Shown here one piece after another: positions 52,276 through 61,688 of a stretch of 64,000 bases of DNA; the stretch's first letter is position 1, and each line of letters opens with the position of its first letter. Where the stretch lies: the NCBI RefSeq assembly GCF_002968835.1, contig NZ_PKQK01000001.1, positions 186,001 through 250,000 of the forward strand, given 5' to 3'. A program made the translations under genes and the position numbers. The notes under the pieces were generated by a model, which saw only the letters and a program-made list of their open reading frames with translations, ran no database searches and was not told where the DNA came from. This DNA comes from Paenibacillus sp. PCH8 (lineage in GTDB: Bacteria; Bacillota; Bacilli; Paenibacillales; Paenibacillaceae).

Positions 52276-52304
52276 ATAATATCATGTCCGAACCAACTTT
52301 GCAA
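52276..52304 (-). promoter_or_regulatory. rRNA promoter P2
   Basis: Minus-strand TTGCAA (52304-52299), 17-bp spacer, TATTAT (52281-52276). It is followed by a leader of about 240 bases to the 16S gene. The sequence GGACATGATATTATAT around the -10 nearly repeats in P1. Confidence 0.75.
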
Positions 52305-52383
52305 GTTCTTTTTTTAAGTTTCTTTCGAAGCTTATTCACTCGCTTGCCACACCGTGTAACCGTGTTTTCTTGGCCGGATTAAT

Positions 52384-52412
52384 AATATATCATGTCATTC
52401 CACTAATTGCAA
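52384..52412 (-). promoter_or_regulatory. rRNA promoter P1
   Basis: Minus-strand TTGCAA (52412-52407), 17-bp spacer, TATATT (52389-52384), with TGACATGATATATT around the -10. It lies 108 bp upstream of P2 and shares its -35 and spacer length. A/T-rich sequence further upstream could be an UP element. No gene is seen in 52413-52597. Confidence 0.75.
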
Positions 52413-52597
52413 CATTTAATTATAATTTATTTGACTGTCTTCCATTATCCTCTTTCACATGCACTTATTACTTACATATATAGAAGTAAACATAACGCAT
52501 TCCATCCGTTCAAACCTATTCCTTCAATCGGTGGTATGGTACGGAACTTGATGTTTCTCAATCTATTTTGACATTGTATTTGAGATAGAAAAGTTAA

Positions 52598-52635
52598 AAA
52601 AGAGATCTAGCCTAATGTTTAGGTCAGATCTCTCC
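52598..52635 (-). terminator. Terminator after the small basic protein
   Basis: Minus-strand AGAGATCTGACCTAAA pairs with TTAGGCTAGATCTCT (one bulge) and is followed by six T. It ends the 55-codon gene upstream. Confidence 0.8.
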
Positions 52636-52665
52636 TTTATACATTCTTCAGCTTCTCCAGTCCAC

Positions 52666-52833
52666 TTACTGGGACTTGTCCGTTGAAGCTTCAGTATCGT
52701 CTTTTTTCTTCGTGCCTTTACTTTTATAAGGCTTCGGAGCACTTTTCGCCTTATTAGCAGCGGCTTGCCAGCGATTCCAGCCTTTTTTGCCAGTTCCACG
52801 GCCTGTGCCGCCTTTACCTTTTGCTTTACTCAT
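52666..52833 (-). CDS. Small basic protein, DUF3934-like
   Basis: A 55-residue, lysine-rich protein: it begins MSKAKGKGGTGRGTGKKGW and continues NRWQAAANKAKSAPKPYKS. I recall this as the DUF3934 family of Bacillales, which has no known function. The ATG follows GGAGTGATGAT. It has its own terminator. A longer ORF in another frame over the same bases is not convincing. Confidence 0.7.
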   Translation of the reverse strand: MSKAKGKGGTGRGTGKKGWNRWQAAANKAKSAPKPYKSKGTKKKDDTEASTDKSQ

Positions 52834-52970
52834 ATCATCACTCCAATAACCTGTATATGCTTAAAAATGACCGTCCTCGGTAACTTACTCTGCAACCCAG
52901 CCCATGTGATTCACTTCCAGCATTTCTTATTATACCAAAAATTGATGCCCCTACGTCTTTTCCATGATAA

Positions 52971-54191
52971 TTACACTTGAGCTTTTGATTGTTTCACCGT
53001 TTTTACGCTTCGGAGTACACGCAAAGATAATAGGAAACAGATTGCCAGTACGGCAGCTGCCGACACGTATGGATAGTTAATATTCACATCGAATAGAGCT
53101 CCAGCCACAATTGGACCTGCAATATTCCCCAAACTTGTGTAAGCTGAGTTCAACCCTGCTACAAATCCTTGCTGTTCTTGTGCCAGTTTGGACATCTGTG
53201 TACTGATTGCAGGGCGCAAGATGTCCATTCCCAGAAACACGATGAAGGTTACAACAAGAATCAGCCAGTACGTATGCACAAACAAGGTCAATAGTACGAA
53301 TACAGCCACAAACAATAGACAGATCGAGATGACCATCTTTTCACCAAACCGATTGAGCAACCAACCGATCAGAGATACCTGCACAACTGCACCTGCAATG
53401 GAACCAAACGTAATAATAAACGCTATGTCTTTAGTAGTGAAACCAAACTTATGATCCACAAACAGAGAGAATACCGTCTCATAGTTTGCCAGACCAAAAG
53501 CCATGACAAATACGATGATTAGACTGAAAAAGTATGGCTCACGATATGAATTCAGCAATTGGGATAACACTCCAGGCGCTTTACCTTTAGGTGTACTTGC
53601 AACAGTTTGAGGTTGCTCCCCTGTGCTCCGCGCGGACTCAGGTAAAACAATCATTGTAATGATTGCTGCCAGCAATCCGGCAACCCCTGCGGCATAGAAC
53701 GGAATACGAATACCGAAATCAGCGATATATCCGCCAATTCCAGGCCCAATGATAAATCCAGTGGTAATGGCAGCATTAATTAATCCCATGCCCTTACCCC
53801 GTTCTTCCTCTGTGGTAATATCCGCGGTGTATGCCATAATGGCGGGGAAGATCATCGCCGCTCCGATACCACCAAGCATCCGGGCTGCGAAGAGTAACAC
53901 GGGTGCATTAACTGCACCAAACATAAACTCGGACACGGCAAAAATCAGCATACCGCCAACTATAATTTTTTTACGTCCCCATGTATCTGACCAACGGCCT
54001 GCAAGTGGCGAGAATAGAAACTGGGTGAAGGAAAATGCTGCTACTAGCAAACCGACCGTGAATCCAGTGATATGCAGTAGATCCATATATGCAGGCATAA
54101 TAGGCACAACCAGACCTATACCTGTAAAAACAAGAAAAATATTAAACATCAACAGCAGCAATGCGCCCCTGTTACGTGTTAGTAATGCCAT
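52971..54191 (-). CDS. MFS multidrug efflux transporter
   Basis: A 406-residue major facilitator protein with about twelve helices, of the Bmr/NorA/TetA-like drug:proton antiporter group. The loop LAGRWSDTWGRKKIIVGG is motif A, and GIGGYIADFGIRIPFYAAG-type motif C (landmark GPGIGGYIAD) marks antiporters. Start MALLTRN follows GGAGG. It is 29 bp behind a TetR gene, its likely repressor. Substrate unknown. Confidence 0.9.
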   Translation of the reverse strand: MALLTRNRGALLLLMFNIFLVFTGIGLVVPIMPAYMDLLHITGFTVGLLVAAFSFTQFLFSPLAGRWSDTWGRKKIIVGGMLIFAVSEFMFGAVNAPVLLFAARMLGGIGAAMIFPAIMAYTADITTEEERGKGMGLINAAITTGFIIGPGIGGYIADFGIRIPFYAAGVAGLLAAIITMIVLPESARSTGEQPQTVASTPKGKAPGVLSQLLNSYREPYFFSLIIVFVMAFGLANYETVFSLFVDHKFGFTTKDIAFIITFGSIAGAVVQVSLIGWLLNRFGEKMVISICLLFVAVFVLLTLFVHTYWLILVVTFIVFLGMDILRPAISTQMSKLAQEQQGFVAGLNSAYTSLGNIAGPIVAGALFDVNINYPYVSAAAVLAICFLLSLRVLRSVKTVKQSKAQV

Positions 54192-54219
54192 GATTCCATC
54201 CTCCATCGTTGTCTAAATG

Positions 54220-54822
54220 TTACTTATCTTTTGCGATCCCGTGTAAGAATACACTTGCGGCCTGGCGGTAGAGTGCAAGAGCCTGCTCAAATTCCATCCC
54301 GCGTGACATCTGACTGAGACCAATAATGGTACTTTCCAATATGATAGCGAGGTTATCTACATTGCTTGGATTGAACTCTCCATTTTCGATTCCTCTTTCA
54401 ATCAATTGTTTGTTGAATTGAATATGCCGCTTAAGCATTAAGGATATACGTTCCTCAATATCATTTTCTTTGTTCTCTCCTGTGAAGAACTCATCAGCCG
54501 CTTTGGTCAAAGGATGGTTCATGTCATCCATGATTAATTGCTCCGCCAAACCGTATATTTTCTCTGTAGAAGTGTTATAGAGATGTTCTTTGGCCGCCCA
54601 ACTCTCTTCCCACTCCCGATCCCACTCATCAATCAGATAGAGAAACAGGCCTTGCTTACTTTTAAAATGGTAATAAATATTCCCCTTGCTGCTGCCCGTC
54701 GCAGATACAATATCTTCTATGGACGTTGCTTTATAGCCTTTTTGTACAAAAAGGGCTTTGGACGCATCCGCAAGCTTTTTCTTCGTCTGTTCGGTCTGAA
54801 GTTGTTTTTTATTCATATTCAT
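54220..54822 (-). CDS. TetR-family repressor
   Basis: A 200-residue TetR regulator. The N-terminal helix-turn-helix reads TSIEDIVSATGSSKGNIYYHF; the rest is a helical ligand-binding domain. I start at MNMNKKQ because GGAG lies 8 bases upstream; a GTG three codons earlier lacks spacing. It is co-directional with the efflux gene behind it and should repress that operon until a drug binds. Confidence 0.9.
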   Translation of the reverse strand: MNMNKKQLQTEQTKKKLADASKALFVQKGYKATSIEDIVSATGSSKGNIYYHFKSKQGLFLYLIDEWDREWEESWAAKEHLYNTSTEKIYGLAEQLIMDDMNHPLTKAADEFFTGENKENDIEERISLMLKRHIQFNKQLIERGIENGEFNPSNVDNLAIILESTIIGLSQMSRGMEFEQALALYRQAASVFLHGIAKDK

Positions 54823-54892
54823 ACGATTCACTCCGTCTCATTCATACTGAACATTCGTTCTGTATTCTAACAGATGCATCCAACATACGCAA

Positions 54893-54928
54893 TCAAAAAG
54901 GAGAATCGGCAATAGGCCAACTCTCCTT
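54893..54928 (-). terminator. Terminator after the trypsin-like protease
   Basis: Minus-strand AAGGAGAGTTGGC pairs with GCCGATTCTCCTT and is followed by TTTGATTG. It lies just after the protease stop at 54935. Confidence 0.8.
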
Positions 54929-54934
54929 CCATAA

Positions 54935-56083
54935 TCATTTCATTTTTTTACCTTGACCATGCAAGATCTTCAATTGACCATTCTCATAGCCCAACTGATA
55001 GGTGACCTTGTATTTCGATGTTATATACTCCCCATCCTTACGTTCGTCTGCTGTAATCATTGCGGTCACTTCCATCTCTCTGTCCCCGTTGCCGGCTGAG
55101 GAAACTTCTCCAATGGTCACATCATCCGTGTTCAGGTATCCTTCTCTGAACTTGGTGTACGTTGTAGCACTCTGCCACTCGCTTCCGAGCAGTGCATATG
55201 CTGTGACATAATCTTTCAGATTAAGGCTCGTATAAAAGTCCGTTACAATTCCTTCTGCTTCCAATATAGCGGTAGCTGAACCCAAGTGACGATCTCCAGC
55301 CGTCTGCACCGACGTTGTGCCGGAAGGATTCTTGGACCACGCCTGCACCTGCTTGAGCACACTGGTCATAGGGATGCTGAATCCTATTCCGCCCTCCTGC
55401 TCCACGACCGCTGAATTAATGCCGATCACTTCACCAGTCTCCGCACTAATGAGTGGTCCGCCACTGTTGCCATGAGTTATAGGTGCCGAGATCTGATAGA
55501 GATTACTATAGATATAAGGTGCTATTTCAAAGCTACGCCCCACTCCGCTAATGATTCCTGTCGTTACGGTGTTCTCTAGCCCAAGTGGACTACCCAATGC
55601 CAGAATCTCGTCTCCAGTCTCGGCTTTGGACTTGGCGATGGATAGCGGCTTAACTTTTTTCAAATCAGGCACCCTGACCACAGCTACGTCGGTTTCTTCC
55701 CCAATACCAATCACAGTTCCTTTATATTCTTCATGGTTCAAAGTCCGAATGGTTACTTCCTTTGTCCCCTCCACCACATGTGCGTTGGTTACGACATCTC
55801 CCTGATCATTGTAGAGAAAGCCGGAGCCTAATCCGCTGCTACTCTCGATCGTAACGACTTTCTTCTGACTTTCTTCAATAATCTGTTTGCGTGTCTTCTT
55901 CACAGGTTGCTTGGAAGCCGTCGTCGCTACCGCGTTTTCCGTTTCCTTCATGGCAACGACTGCCAGTCTGGGCCCATCCTGCAACTGATCTGCTGAATGC
56001 TGATGTATCCAGAACACGCCTCCTGCTCCAGCACCAATGATAATAGCACTGGATATGATCGTACTCCATGTTCGTTTGGCCAT
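54935..56083 (-). CDS. Membrane-anchored trypsin-like protease, HtrA-like
   Basis: A 382-residue protein. One N-terminal membrane helix (about 6-26) anchors it outside. The protease domain (about 80-260) has the triad His in TNAHVV, Asp in EETDVAVV and Ser in HGNSGGPL. Instead of the PDZ domain of HtrA proteins, residues about 285-380 form a small alpha+beta domain of NTF2-like look (FYTSLNLKDYVTAYALL). Start MAKRTW follows a G-rich site. It overlaps slightly with the upstream zinc-ribbon gene's end region and is probably co-transcribed. Confidence 0.85.
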   Translation of the reverse strand: MAKRTWSTIISSAIIIGAGAGGVFWIHQHSADQLQDGPRLAVVAMKETENAVATTASKQPVKKTRKQIIEESQKKVVTIESSSGLGSGFLYNDQGDVVTNAHVVEGTKEVTIRTLNHEEYKGTVIGIGEETDVAVVRVPDLKKVKPLSIAKSKAETGDEILALGSPLGLENTVTTGIISGVGRSFEIAPYIYSNLYQISAPITHGNSGGPLISAETGEVIGINSAVVEQEGGIGFSIPMTSVLKQVQAWSKNPSGTTSVQTAGDRHLGSATAILEAEGIVTDFYTSLNLKDYVTAYALLGSEWQSATTYTKFREGYLNTDDVTIGEVSSAGNGDREMEVTAMITADERKDGEYITSKYKVTYQLGYENGQLKILHGQGKKMK

Positions 56084-56097
56084 TCCAACCTGTCCCC

Positions 56098-57342
56098 CTA
56101 TTCGAGATACCACGTTGCATTCACAACAGAGATTTCCGCTTCCTCGTACACACCATAATAATAGGTTTCAAAGAAACCTTCTTCCCCCACATCCAGCCAG
56201 CTTGGATACACATCTGCATAAGTCTGTCCCAGGTAGGTACCTTCTGTATCATAAATGTCGATCAAAACCGTGACGGAAGAGATCGGACGAGTCGCATTAT
56301 TGATCAATGAACCGCTAATATAAAGATCCCCATACATATCAAGCGTTGCATCAACGTTCACGATACTTACTGCCGCCGTTCGATTCGTCAGATCTTCTGC
56401 AGCAGCCTGTTGCTCCGCCAGTTGAATGCGTTCCGCTTCCGCTTTTTCAAACGCTTTTTTTTCACTGAGCACCCGCTCACGATAGGCAGTCAGTTTTTCA
56501 TTTTCCGGCGCATAGGACAGTCCCTGATCCACCGTTTGTAAAGCAGTCGTGAAATCCTTTTGCTTGACTTGCTGTTCAGCCTGCTTATAACTTATGCCTG
56601 CGAGCTTGTCGACGATTTGTTTCTCTACCGCCTCCGCTTCCTTGCCTTTCAAGTTCGATACGGTATCCAGCTTCTCGGCCAGTGCCTCTATTGTCGTCAA
56701 ACTGTCGATTTCCTTTTTCACCTTCAGTACGGCCAGCGTTACCTTTCTGTTGTTTAATACGGCACGTACTTTGGCAAAAACAGGTTCCTCCCGCTCCTTC
56801 AGCGCTTTCGCTACAGCCTGAATGGTCTTGTCTCCTGCGGACAGTTTTCCTGTCTTCAGACTTGTAGATGCCTCATCCAACTGATTCATCAAATTGAACG
56901 CTTTCGCCGTAATTTGCCGATCCTGTATGAGTGCATCATAGTTCGGTCGTTTCGTTAGAGCGCTGTCCAGCAGTTGAAGGGCTTCTTGGTACTTGCCCTC
57001 TAGTGCAGCCTGTTCCGCCTGTTGGTGCAGTGATTTAACCTCTGCATTTATTCCTGTCTCCTGCTTGTAATAATACGTCAACAAAGCCCCTATCACTGCT
57101 GCTAGTAGCAAGGGAATGATCCAGCTAAATACACGACCTTGACCCGTATTACTCTGTTTGGATGCAGGCTGCTGCTGACGGGACAGCGAATCGAGTACTT
57201 TTCGCGTTCCTTTATCCAAGTCTATGGCTGATTCTGCCCAGATCTGTTCGTCCGTAGAGCTTGCTTCCTTCATTTTGGTTCCACACTTACTGCACGTGTT
57301 ATCCGCCGGACTGTTTTTGGTCCCGCATACATGACAATACAC
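56098..57342 (-). CDS. Zinc-ribbon, TPR/coiled-coil and FxLYD membrane protein
   Basis: A 414-residue protein. An N-terminal zinc ribbon (CHVCGTKN...CSKCG) is followed by a membrane helix (about 75-95), a helical TPR-like region (ALEGKYQEALQLLDSAL, FTTALQTVDQGLSYAP), a coiled coil and a C-terminal beta domain of the FxLYD type (SGSLINNATRPISSVTVLID as landmarks SGSLINNA and VTVLIDIYD). The GTG start has GGAGGG upstream. It lies 14 bp before the protease gene and may work with it in the envelope. Confidence 0.82.
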   Translation of the reverse strand: MYCHVCGTKNSPADNTCSKCGTKMKEASSTDEQIWAESAIDLDKGTRKVLDSLSRQQQPASKQSNTGQGRVFSWIIPLLLAAVIGALLTYYYKQETGINAEVKSLHQQAEQAALEGKYQEALQLLDSALTKRPNYDALIQDRQITAKAFNLMNQLDEASTSLKTGKLSAGDKTIQAVAKALKEREEPVFAKVRAVLNNRKVTLAVLKVKKEIDSLTTIEALAEKLDTVSNLKGKEAEAVEKQIVDKLAGISYKQAEQQVKQKDFTTALQTVDQGLSYAPENEKLTAYRERVLSEKKAFEKAEAERIQLAEQQAAAEDLTNRTAAVSIVNVDATLDMYGDLYISGSLINNATRPISSVTVLIDIYDTEGTYLGQTYADVYPSWLDVGEEGFFETYYYGVYEEAEISVVNATWYLE

Positions 57343-57511
57343 CCTGATCCCTCCAGCTATAGAACGTATGTATACTTTTCTTTCTTCGCAATGGCATATT
57401 GCATCATTCGATGGAAAACACCAACGTGAATCGACATTTATCATATAGTAAAAAGGAATAATACACCATATGTAACAAAGATATATACGCTGTCTGTCCT
57501 CAAAAATTAAG

Positions 57512-57640
57512 AAAGGAGATACCGACTCTCGGCATCTCTGTAAATGAGATTATTGCTGTCGTGGCTTTCAGTTCTTTTTCTCAACCAGACTATCGCCTGC
57601 GGAAAGAACGGCGACCTTTCTATTACGATATATTAATTTT
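57512..57640 (-). ncRNA. Candidate small RNA
   Basis: Minus-strand GTCG/CGAC and GTTCTTT/AAAGAAC arms (57612-57558 and 57609-57571) enclose a 25-base loop with a GGCGATAG core, followed by the terminator hairpin at 57538-57516. The preceding gene already has its own terminator, so an independent transcript is plausible. I do not match it to a known family and saw no firm promoter. Confidence 0.35.
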
Positions 57641-57707
57641 TACCAATACGATCGCGATAACTTTTCACGTTTGAACGAATCATAATTCCAATGGATAAAT
57701 GGATACA

Positions 57708-57742
57708 AAAAAATAACCTTCCTATTCATACAGGAAGGCTCT
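57708..57742 (-). terminator. Terminator after the VOC-family gene
   Basis: Minus-strand AGCCTTCCT pairs with AGGAAGGTT across nine bases and is followed by ATTTTTTTG. It lies 55 bp after the VOC gene stop. Confidence 0.8.
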
Positions 57743-57797
57743 ACTAAATTCGTTTCGTCAAAAGAACAGGCAGTCTATTCTCAATATTGATTATGTC

Positions 57798-58214
57798 TCA
57801 TTTTGAAGGAAAAGCACTCATATCCATATAGGAGACTTCCCACAGGTGATCATCCGGGTCCTGAAAACTCCGTCCATACATAAATCCATGATCCTGTGGT
57901 TCGTTGTATGGCTTCGCTCCTGCATCGAGGGCAGCTTGTGCAATCGTATCCACTTGCTCACGACTGTCCACCGACAGTGCAACGATGACTTCAGTCGTAT
58001 CAGCAGCATTAGAGATTTTTTTCGAGATAAAGGATTGAAAACGTTCCTCCACCAGAAGCATGGCATAGATGTTATCTCCAATAATCATACAGGTAGCCGA
58101 ATCATCCGTAAAATTAGGATTAAACTCAAATCCCACTTGGGTAAAAAAATCAACGGATTTCTTCAAATCTTGGACAGGTAGATTGACAAATATCTGCTTC
58201 GCGCGAATAGCCAT
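57798..58214 (-). CDS. VOC-superfamily (glyoxalase-like) protein
   Basis: A 138-residue protein with two beta-alpha-beta-beta-beta modules of the vicinal oxygen chelate fold. It begins with QIFVNLPVQDLKKSVDFF and ends with FQDPDDHLWEVSYMD, which holds the usual terminal Glu. Members include glyoxalases, dioxygenases and antibiotic-binding proteins; this branch (YjdN/PhnB-like look) has no assigned reaction. GAGGTGATC precedes the ATG. Confidence 0.85.
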   Translation of the reverse strand: MAIRAKQIFVNLPVQDLKKSVDFFTQVGFEFNPNFTDDSATCMIIGDNIYAMLLVEERFQSFISKKISNAADTTEVIVALSVDSREQVDTIAQAALDAGAKPYNEPQDHGFMYGRSFQDPDDHLWEVSYMDMSAFPSK

Positions 58215-58493
58215 TAACGATCACCTCGAACTCATAGAATAGATTCCACCTCAAAATAACATCTCGCGTATGCGCTGTCAATTGAATATACTAGTTGTAT
58301 TCCAACTTGTGAGGTGACACGGATGTTGTTCCGAATGGTTCGAAGTACATAGTCGTCGGGCTGGGTCAAAACGCGTACCAGCTATCAAGGGATACGTTTG
58401 TCCTTTTGATCCTGTTCGGCTGTATACAATAGAACGATTTGGCTGAGCAACTCGTGTCCTGTTCAAACCAACCCACATTGGAGGAATATGAAA

Positions 58494-59246
58494 ATGAAAA
58501 ACTCTATAGATTATGCAGCCTTTTATGAACGTGTAGGCCGGATGAATGGCTGGGACTTCAGCTCAATGAATGTGGTCTCCGAGAAGATCGAATGGAATTT
58601 CTATGAGGAAGTGGCTCGCAACACGCGGTCGTCTGATCTATTGCTGGACATCGGGACTGGCGGTGGAGAAGCCGTTCTATCCATAGCCAAAGTAGCCTTA
58701 TTATTAGTAGGCATTGATCTTGCCCAAGGAATGATTGAAACGGCACAACATAATCTTCAGGCTTTGGGCGTTCATCCCAATGTACGTTTTCTGCATATGG
58801 ATGCTGGCAAACTGGTATTTCCAAATCACTTCTTCAATGTCATATCCGCCAGACACTCTGGATTCTCTGCTACAGAAGTATTCAGGGTACTCGCAGATGG
58901 TGGCATCTTTCTAACTCAACAGGTCAGCGAGCAGGATAAACATAACATTTCGGAAGCTTTTGGACGCGGACAGTCCGCTAACCGTCCCGGCACATTGATG
59001 AATCGCTACCAAAATGAACTTCACGAGGCCGGTTTCCATGACATCCAGATCCGTGAGTATAATGCGACCGAGTATTACGCCACACCGGATGACCTGCTGT
59101 TTCTGCTCACCCATGCACCGATTATTCCCGGTTTCGGAGAGACGGAAGCCGACTTTGAGCATTTCCAACAGTTCGTGGAGGAACATCACGATGAGAAGGG
59201 CATTCGTACCAACTCGGCTCGTTTCATGATCACTGCTCGGAAATAA
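58494..59246 (+). CDS. Class I SAM-dependent methyltransferase
   Basis: A 250-residue cytosolic methyltransferase. Motif I is LLDIGTGGGEAV, followed by an acidic residue in VGIDLA; HMDAGKLVF and NVISARHSGF are motifs II-III. The substrate is unknown. I start at MKNSIDYAAF, 9 bases after GGAGG; the ATG two codons earlier is only 3 bases from it. It stands alone and has a terminator downstream. Confidence 0.88.
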   Translation: MKNSIDYAAFYERVGRMNGWDFSSMNVVSEKIEWNFYEEVARNTRSSDLLLDIGTGGGEAVLSIAKVALLLVGIDLAQGMIETAQHNLQALGVHPNVRFLHMDAGKLVFPNHFFNVISARHSGFSATEVFRVLADGGIFLTQQVSEQDKHNISEAFGRGQSANRPGTLMNRYQNELHEAGFHDIQIREYNATEYYATPDDLLFLLTHAPIIPGFGETEADFEHFQQFVEEHHDEKGIRTNSARFMITARK

Positions 59247-59340
59247 CGGTTAACCTTATGACCCTTCAATATCGGACTCCGTCAGGCGCAGGTATCTAAT
59301 ACCTAACAAAGATATAAATCTTTTGATATAGCCCCAAACA

Positions 59341-59368
59341 AAAAAACACCATCACTGGTGTTTTTTTG
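59341..59368. terminator. Bidirectional terminator
   Basis: AAAAAACACC and GGTGTTTTTTT pair around ATCACT. It serves both the methyltransferase (+) and the penicillin-binding protein gene (-). Confidence 0.88.
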
Positions 59369-59399
59369 TTATTTATTCACTCTATTTTCTACGAATACC

Positions 59400-61505
59400 T
59401 TATTCGTCTGCAATGTTTGCCTTGTCGGGCATTTCCAACTTCTCCAGGAAAGGCTTTAATTTATCCACGACATAATGACTTCCGCCCCGGCCATTCACCT
59501 CTTCAATCACAGCAGATAAGAGAAAGGTTGGCGAATCCGTATCAAACACCACGAAAAATCCATTCTCTTGTCCCTTATCGCCCTTCTTCGCTTTTAGTTC
59601 AGCTGTTCCCGTCTTACCCGCGAGTCCACCGGCGATGGAACTCAACGTGTGGGCCGTTCCTCCCTGACGAGAAACCACTTCTCCCAGGGCATCCTTCACC
59701 GTATCCGCAGCTTCAGGAGTAATAATCACCTCAGGATCTGGGGTTTCTTTCTCCTCAATCAGTACAGGCTTCACCAGTTTCCCTTCATTAATAAAAGGTG
59801 TGAATGACGTCGCCAGATGGATTGGTGACATCAACATCTCTCCTTGTCCATAGGACGTGTCAGCGAGCAACACTTCGGACGACAGATCCAGATGAGCTTC
59901 GTTGGCATACTGGCTCGGCTTCAGATACAGTTCGTTCAATCCAAAATTATCGCCAAATCCAAACTTCCGGATGCCATCAATAAACTTGTCGTTGCCCATC
60001 TCGATCGCTTCCATTGCGAAGTAAATATTGTCCGAGTAGACCAGAGCATCAACCATACTAACCGGAGTTAGACTCTTTACACGTTTGACATAATAACCGC
60101 CCCAGCTATCGTCTTTACGCCATTGCAAGCCAGAGATAACATGTGTTTTGTCTGCTGTGGTTACCTTCTCCATTAGTCCCGCCGCAGCTGTGATCGCTTT
60201 GAAGGTTGATCCTGGTGCATACCGGGTGGTTACTCTGTTGATGAAAGGAAGCTTCTCATTCGCTGAGTATGCATCCCACTCTGCCTGTGTAAGCCCTGTA
60301 ACCATTTTGTTAGGGTTATAGGAGGGGGCACTGACCAACGCCAACAGGTTGCCGTCGGTCGGATTCATCAGCACCATCGCACCGGCATCTCCACCACTGG
60401 ATAATGTCTGATACAGTTTCTTTTGCTGCTTGGCGCTAATCGTCAGTTGAACATTCTGTCCATCCACAGCATCCTTGCGAATAAGCTCGGAACGGGTATT
60501 GCCGGACTCATCGGTGATTTCAATCAGACCGCCACGTTCACCGCGCAATTGTTTCTCCATGGACTGCTCCAGACCCGCTTTGCCAATCCAATCCTCTGCG
60601 CGGTAATACCCTTCGGTATCCTTATCCAGATCTTCCTTGGTCGCTTTGCGCACATAACCAATCAGATGCGCAGCTGCCTCGCCGAGTGGATAATAACGGA
60701 TTTCCTTGCTTTGCAGCGTCACTCCGCTCAATGAATCTGGCACATCAAACTCCTCCGTGGAGGCAATCGGGACAAAATATTCCGGCTTCACCCACGTCTG
60801 CGCAAGCGCCTTACGAATGACTTCTTCCGAAACATTGTAGTGGCTCGCGATTCGCATAATCATCTGATCCGGGTTATCACCAAGCTTCTCAGGCACAATA
60901 CCCCACTCATTCATCGTACCTTTGGTTGCCAGGGGCAGACCATCGCGATCCACAATGTTTCCACGACTCGGGAATAGTGTTCTTACCCGAACCTTGCTGC
61001 CCTTGATCATGTCATTCAGGATCATCGAAGGCTGCCAATTAATTCGCCAGTCTTTGCTACCATCCTCAAGTTCCTGCCGCACCAATTTCAGAGTATGCAT
61101 CTCGCTGACCTCGCCCAGAAAGGTTGTCAGTTGCAGATTATAATCCACCTCATAGGTATCGGGGTTCTTATCTTCTGCTTCTGCCTTGCTGCCATCCGCC
61201 CCTTCGGGTACGTCCACTGGCTTCACCTCAGCCTTGACTGTAGATACTTCTATACCTGAATAGATCGCATTGTATTTATCGACAAATTGTTCCTTATTCA
61301 TGCCCGACTGTTCCAGTGAAGTAGACGTCATCAGCGTGTATAACTGGTCAAATTCTTTTTTTTGCAAATGCTCTATGTACTGATTCACGGTGGTCTGGGG
61401 CTTCGCTTCTACTTCTTTGTTATTCTGCATGTATAGATACATTCCGATTCCACCTGCAAACAGGATGGGCAGCAGTCCGTACATTAATTTACGTTTGGAT
61501 TTCAT
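59400..61505 (-). CDS. Class B penicillin-binding protein, MecA/PBP3-like
   Basis: A 701-residue transpeptidase that cross-links peptidoglycan outside the membrane. One N-terminal membrane helix (about 8-27), a MecA_N/NTF2-like domain (about 35-150), a dimerisation domain (about 160-330) and the transpeptidase domain. The active site shows Ser and Lys in APGSTFKAI, the SxN motif in YSDNIYFA and KTGT in AGKTGTAE. Start MKSKRK follows AGAGGTGAT. Relatives often have low beta-lactam affinity; resistance is not shown by sequence alone. Confidence 0.93.
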   Translation of the reverse strand: MKSKRKLMYGLLPILFAGGIGMYLYMQNNKEVEAKPQTTVNQYIEHLQKKEFDQLYTLMTSTSLEQSGMNKEQFVDKYNAIYSGIEVSTVKAEVKPVDVPEGADGSKAEAEDKNPDTYEVDYNLQLTTFLGEVSEMHTLKLVRQELEDGSKDWRINWQPSMILNDMIKGSKVRVRTLFPSRGNIVDRDGLPLATKGTMNEWGIVPEKLGDNPDQMIMRIASHYNVSEEVIRKALAQTWVKPEYFVPIASTEEFDVPDSLSGVTLQSKEIRYYPLGEAAAHLIGYVRKATKEDLDKDTEGYYRAEDWIGKAGLEQSMEKQLRGERGGLIEITDESGNTRSELIRKDAVDGQNVQLTISAKQQKKLYQTLSSGGDAGAMVLMNPTDGNLLALVSAPSYNPNKMVTGLTQAEWDAYSANEKLPFINRVTTRYAPGSTFKAITAAAGLMEKVTTADKTHVISGLQWRKDDSWGGYYVKRVKSLTPVSMVDALVYSDNIYFAMEAIEMGNDKFIDGIRKFGFGDNFGLNELYLKPSQYANEAHLDLSSEVLLADTSYGQGEMLMSPIHLATSFTPFINEGKLVKPVLIEEKETPDPEVIITPEAADTVKDALGEVVSRQGGTAHTLSSIAGGLAGKTGTAELKAKKGDKGQENGFFVVFDTDSPTFLLSAVIEEVNGRGGSHYVVDKLKPFLEKLEMPDKANIADE

Positions 61506-61688
61506 GGTTATATCACCTCTAATATATACTATAGATTTCCAGAGCCAATTAAACAATGAAACAAATCTGACGAATTTATCATCAAAAATAGCCGAAGACT
61601 CACATAATATGTTTAAATAAGAATAGTGAATTACATATTAAAGCTTTTTTGCTATACAAAATGCAAAAGGCTGAAAAGGAGCCCGATG

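Larger units (their letters stand above)
57343..57797. other. Intergenic with two minus-strand terminators
   Basis: No protein gene is seen. A terminator at 57708-57742 (AGCCTTCCT/AGGAAGGTT on the minus strand, then T-rich) ends the VOC gene. A second terminator-like hairpin at 57516-57538 (GAGATGCCGA/TCGGTATCTC, then CTTTCTTAATTTTT) lies 180 bp beyond it. Between them is a pairable stretch. Confidence 0.6.

Noticed and set aside
52563..52799. 78-residue ORF on the minus strand
   Set aside because: It is an out-of-frame reading of the 55-codon basic protein and its terminator.
58215..58487. T-box leader of the methyltransferase gene
   Set aside because: The antiterminator motif AGGGTGGAACCGCG is absent.
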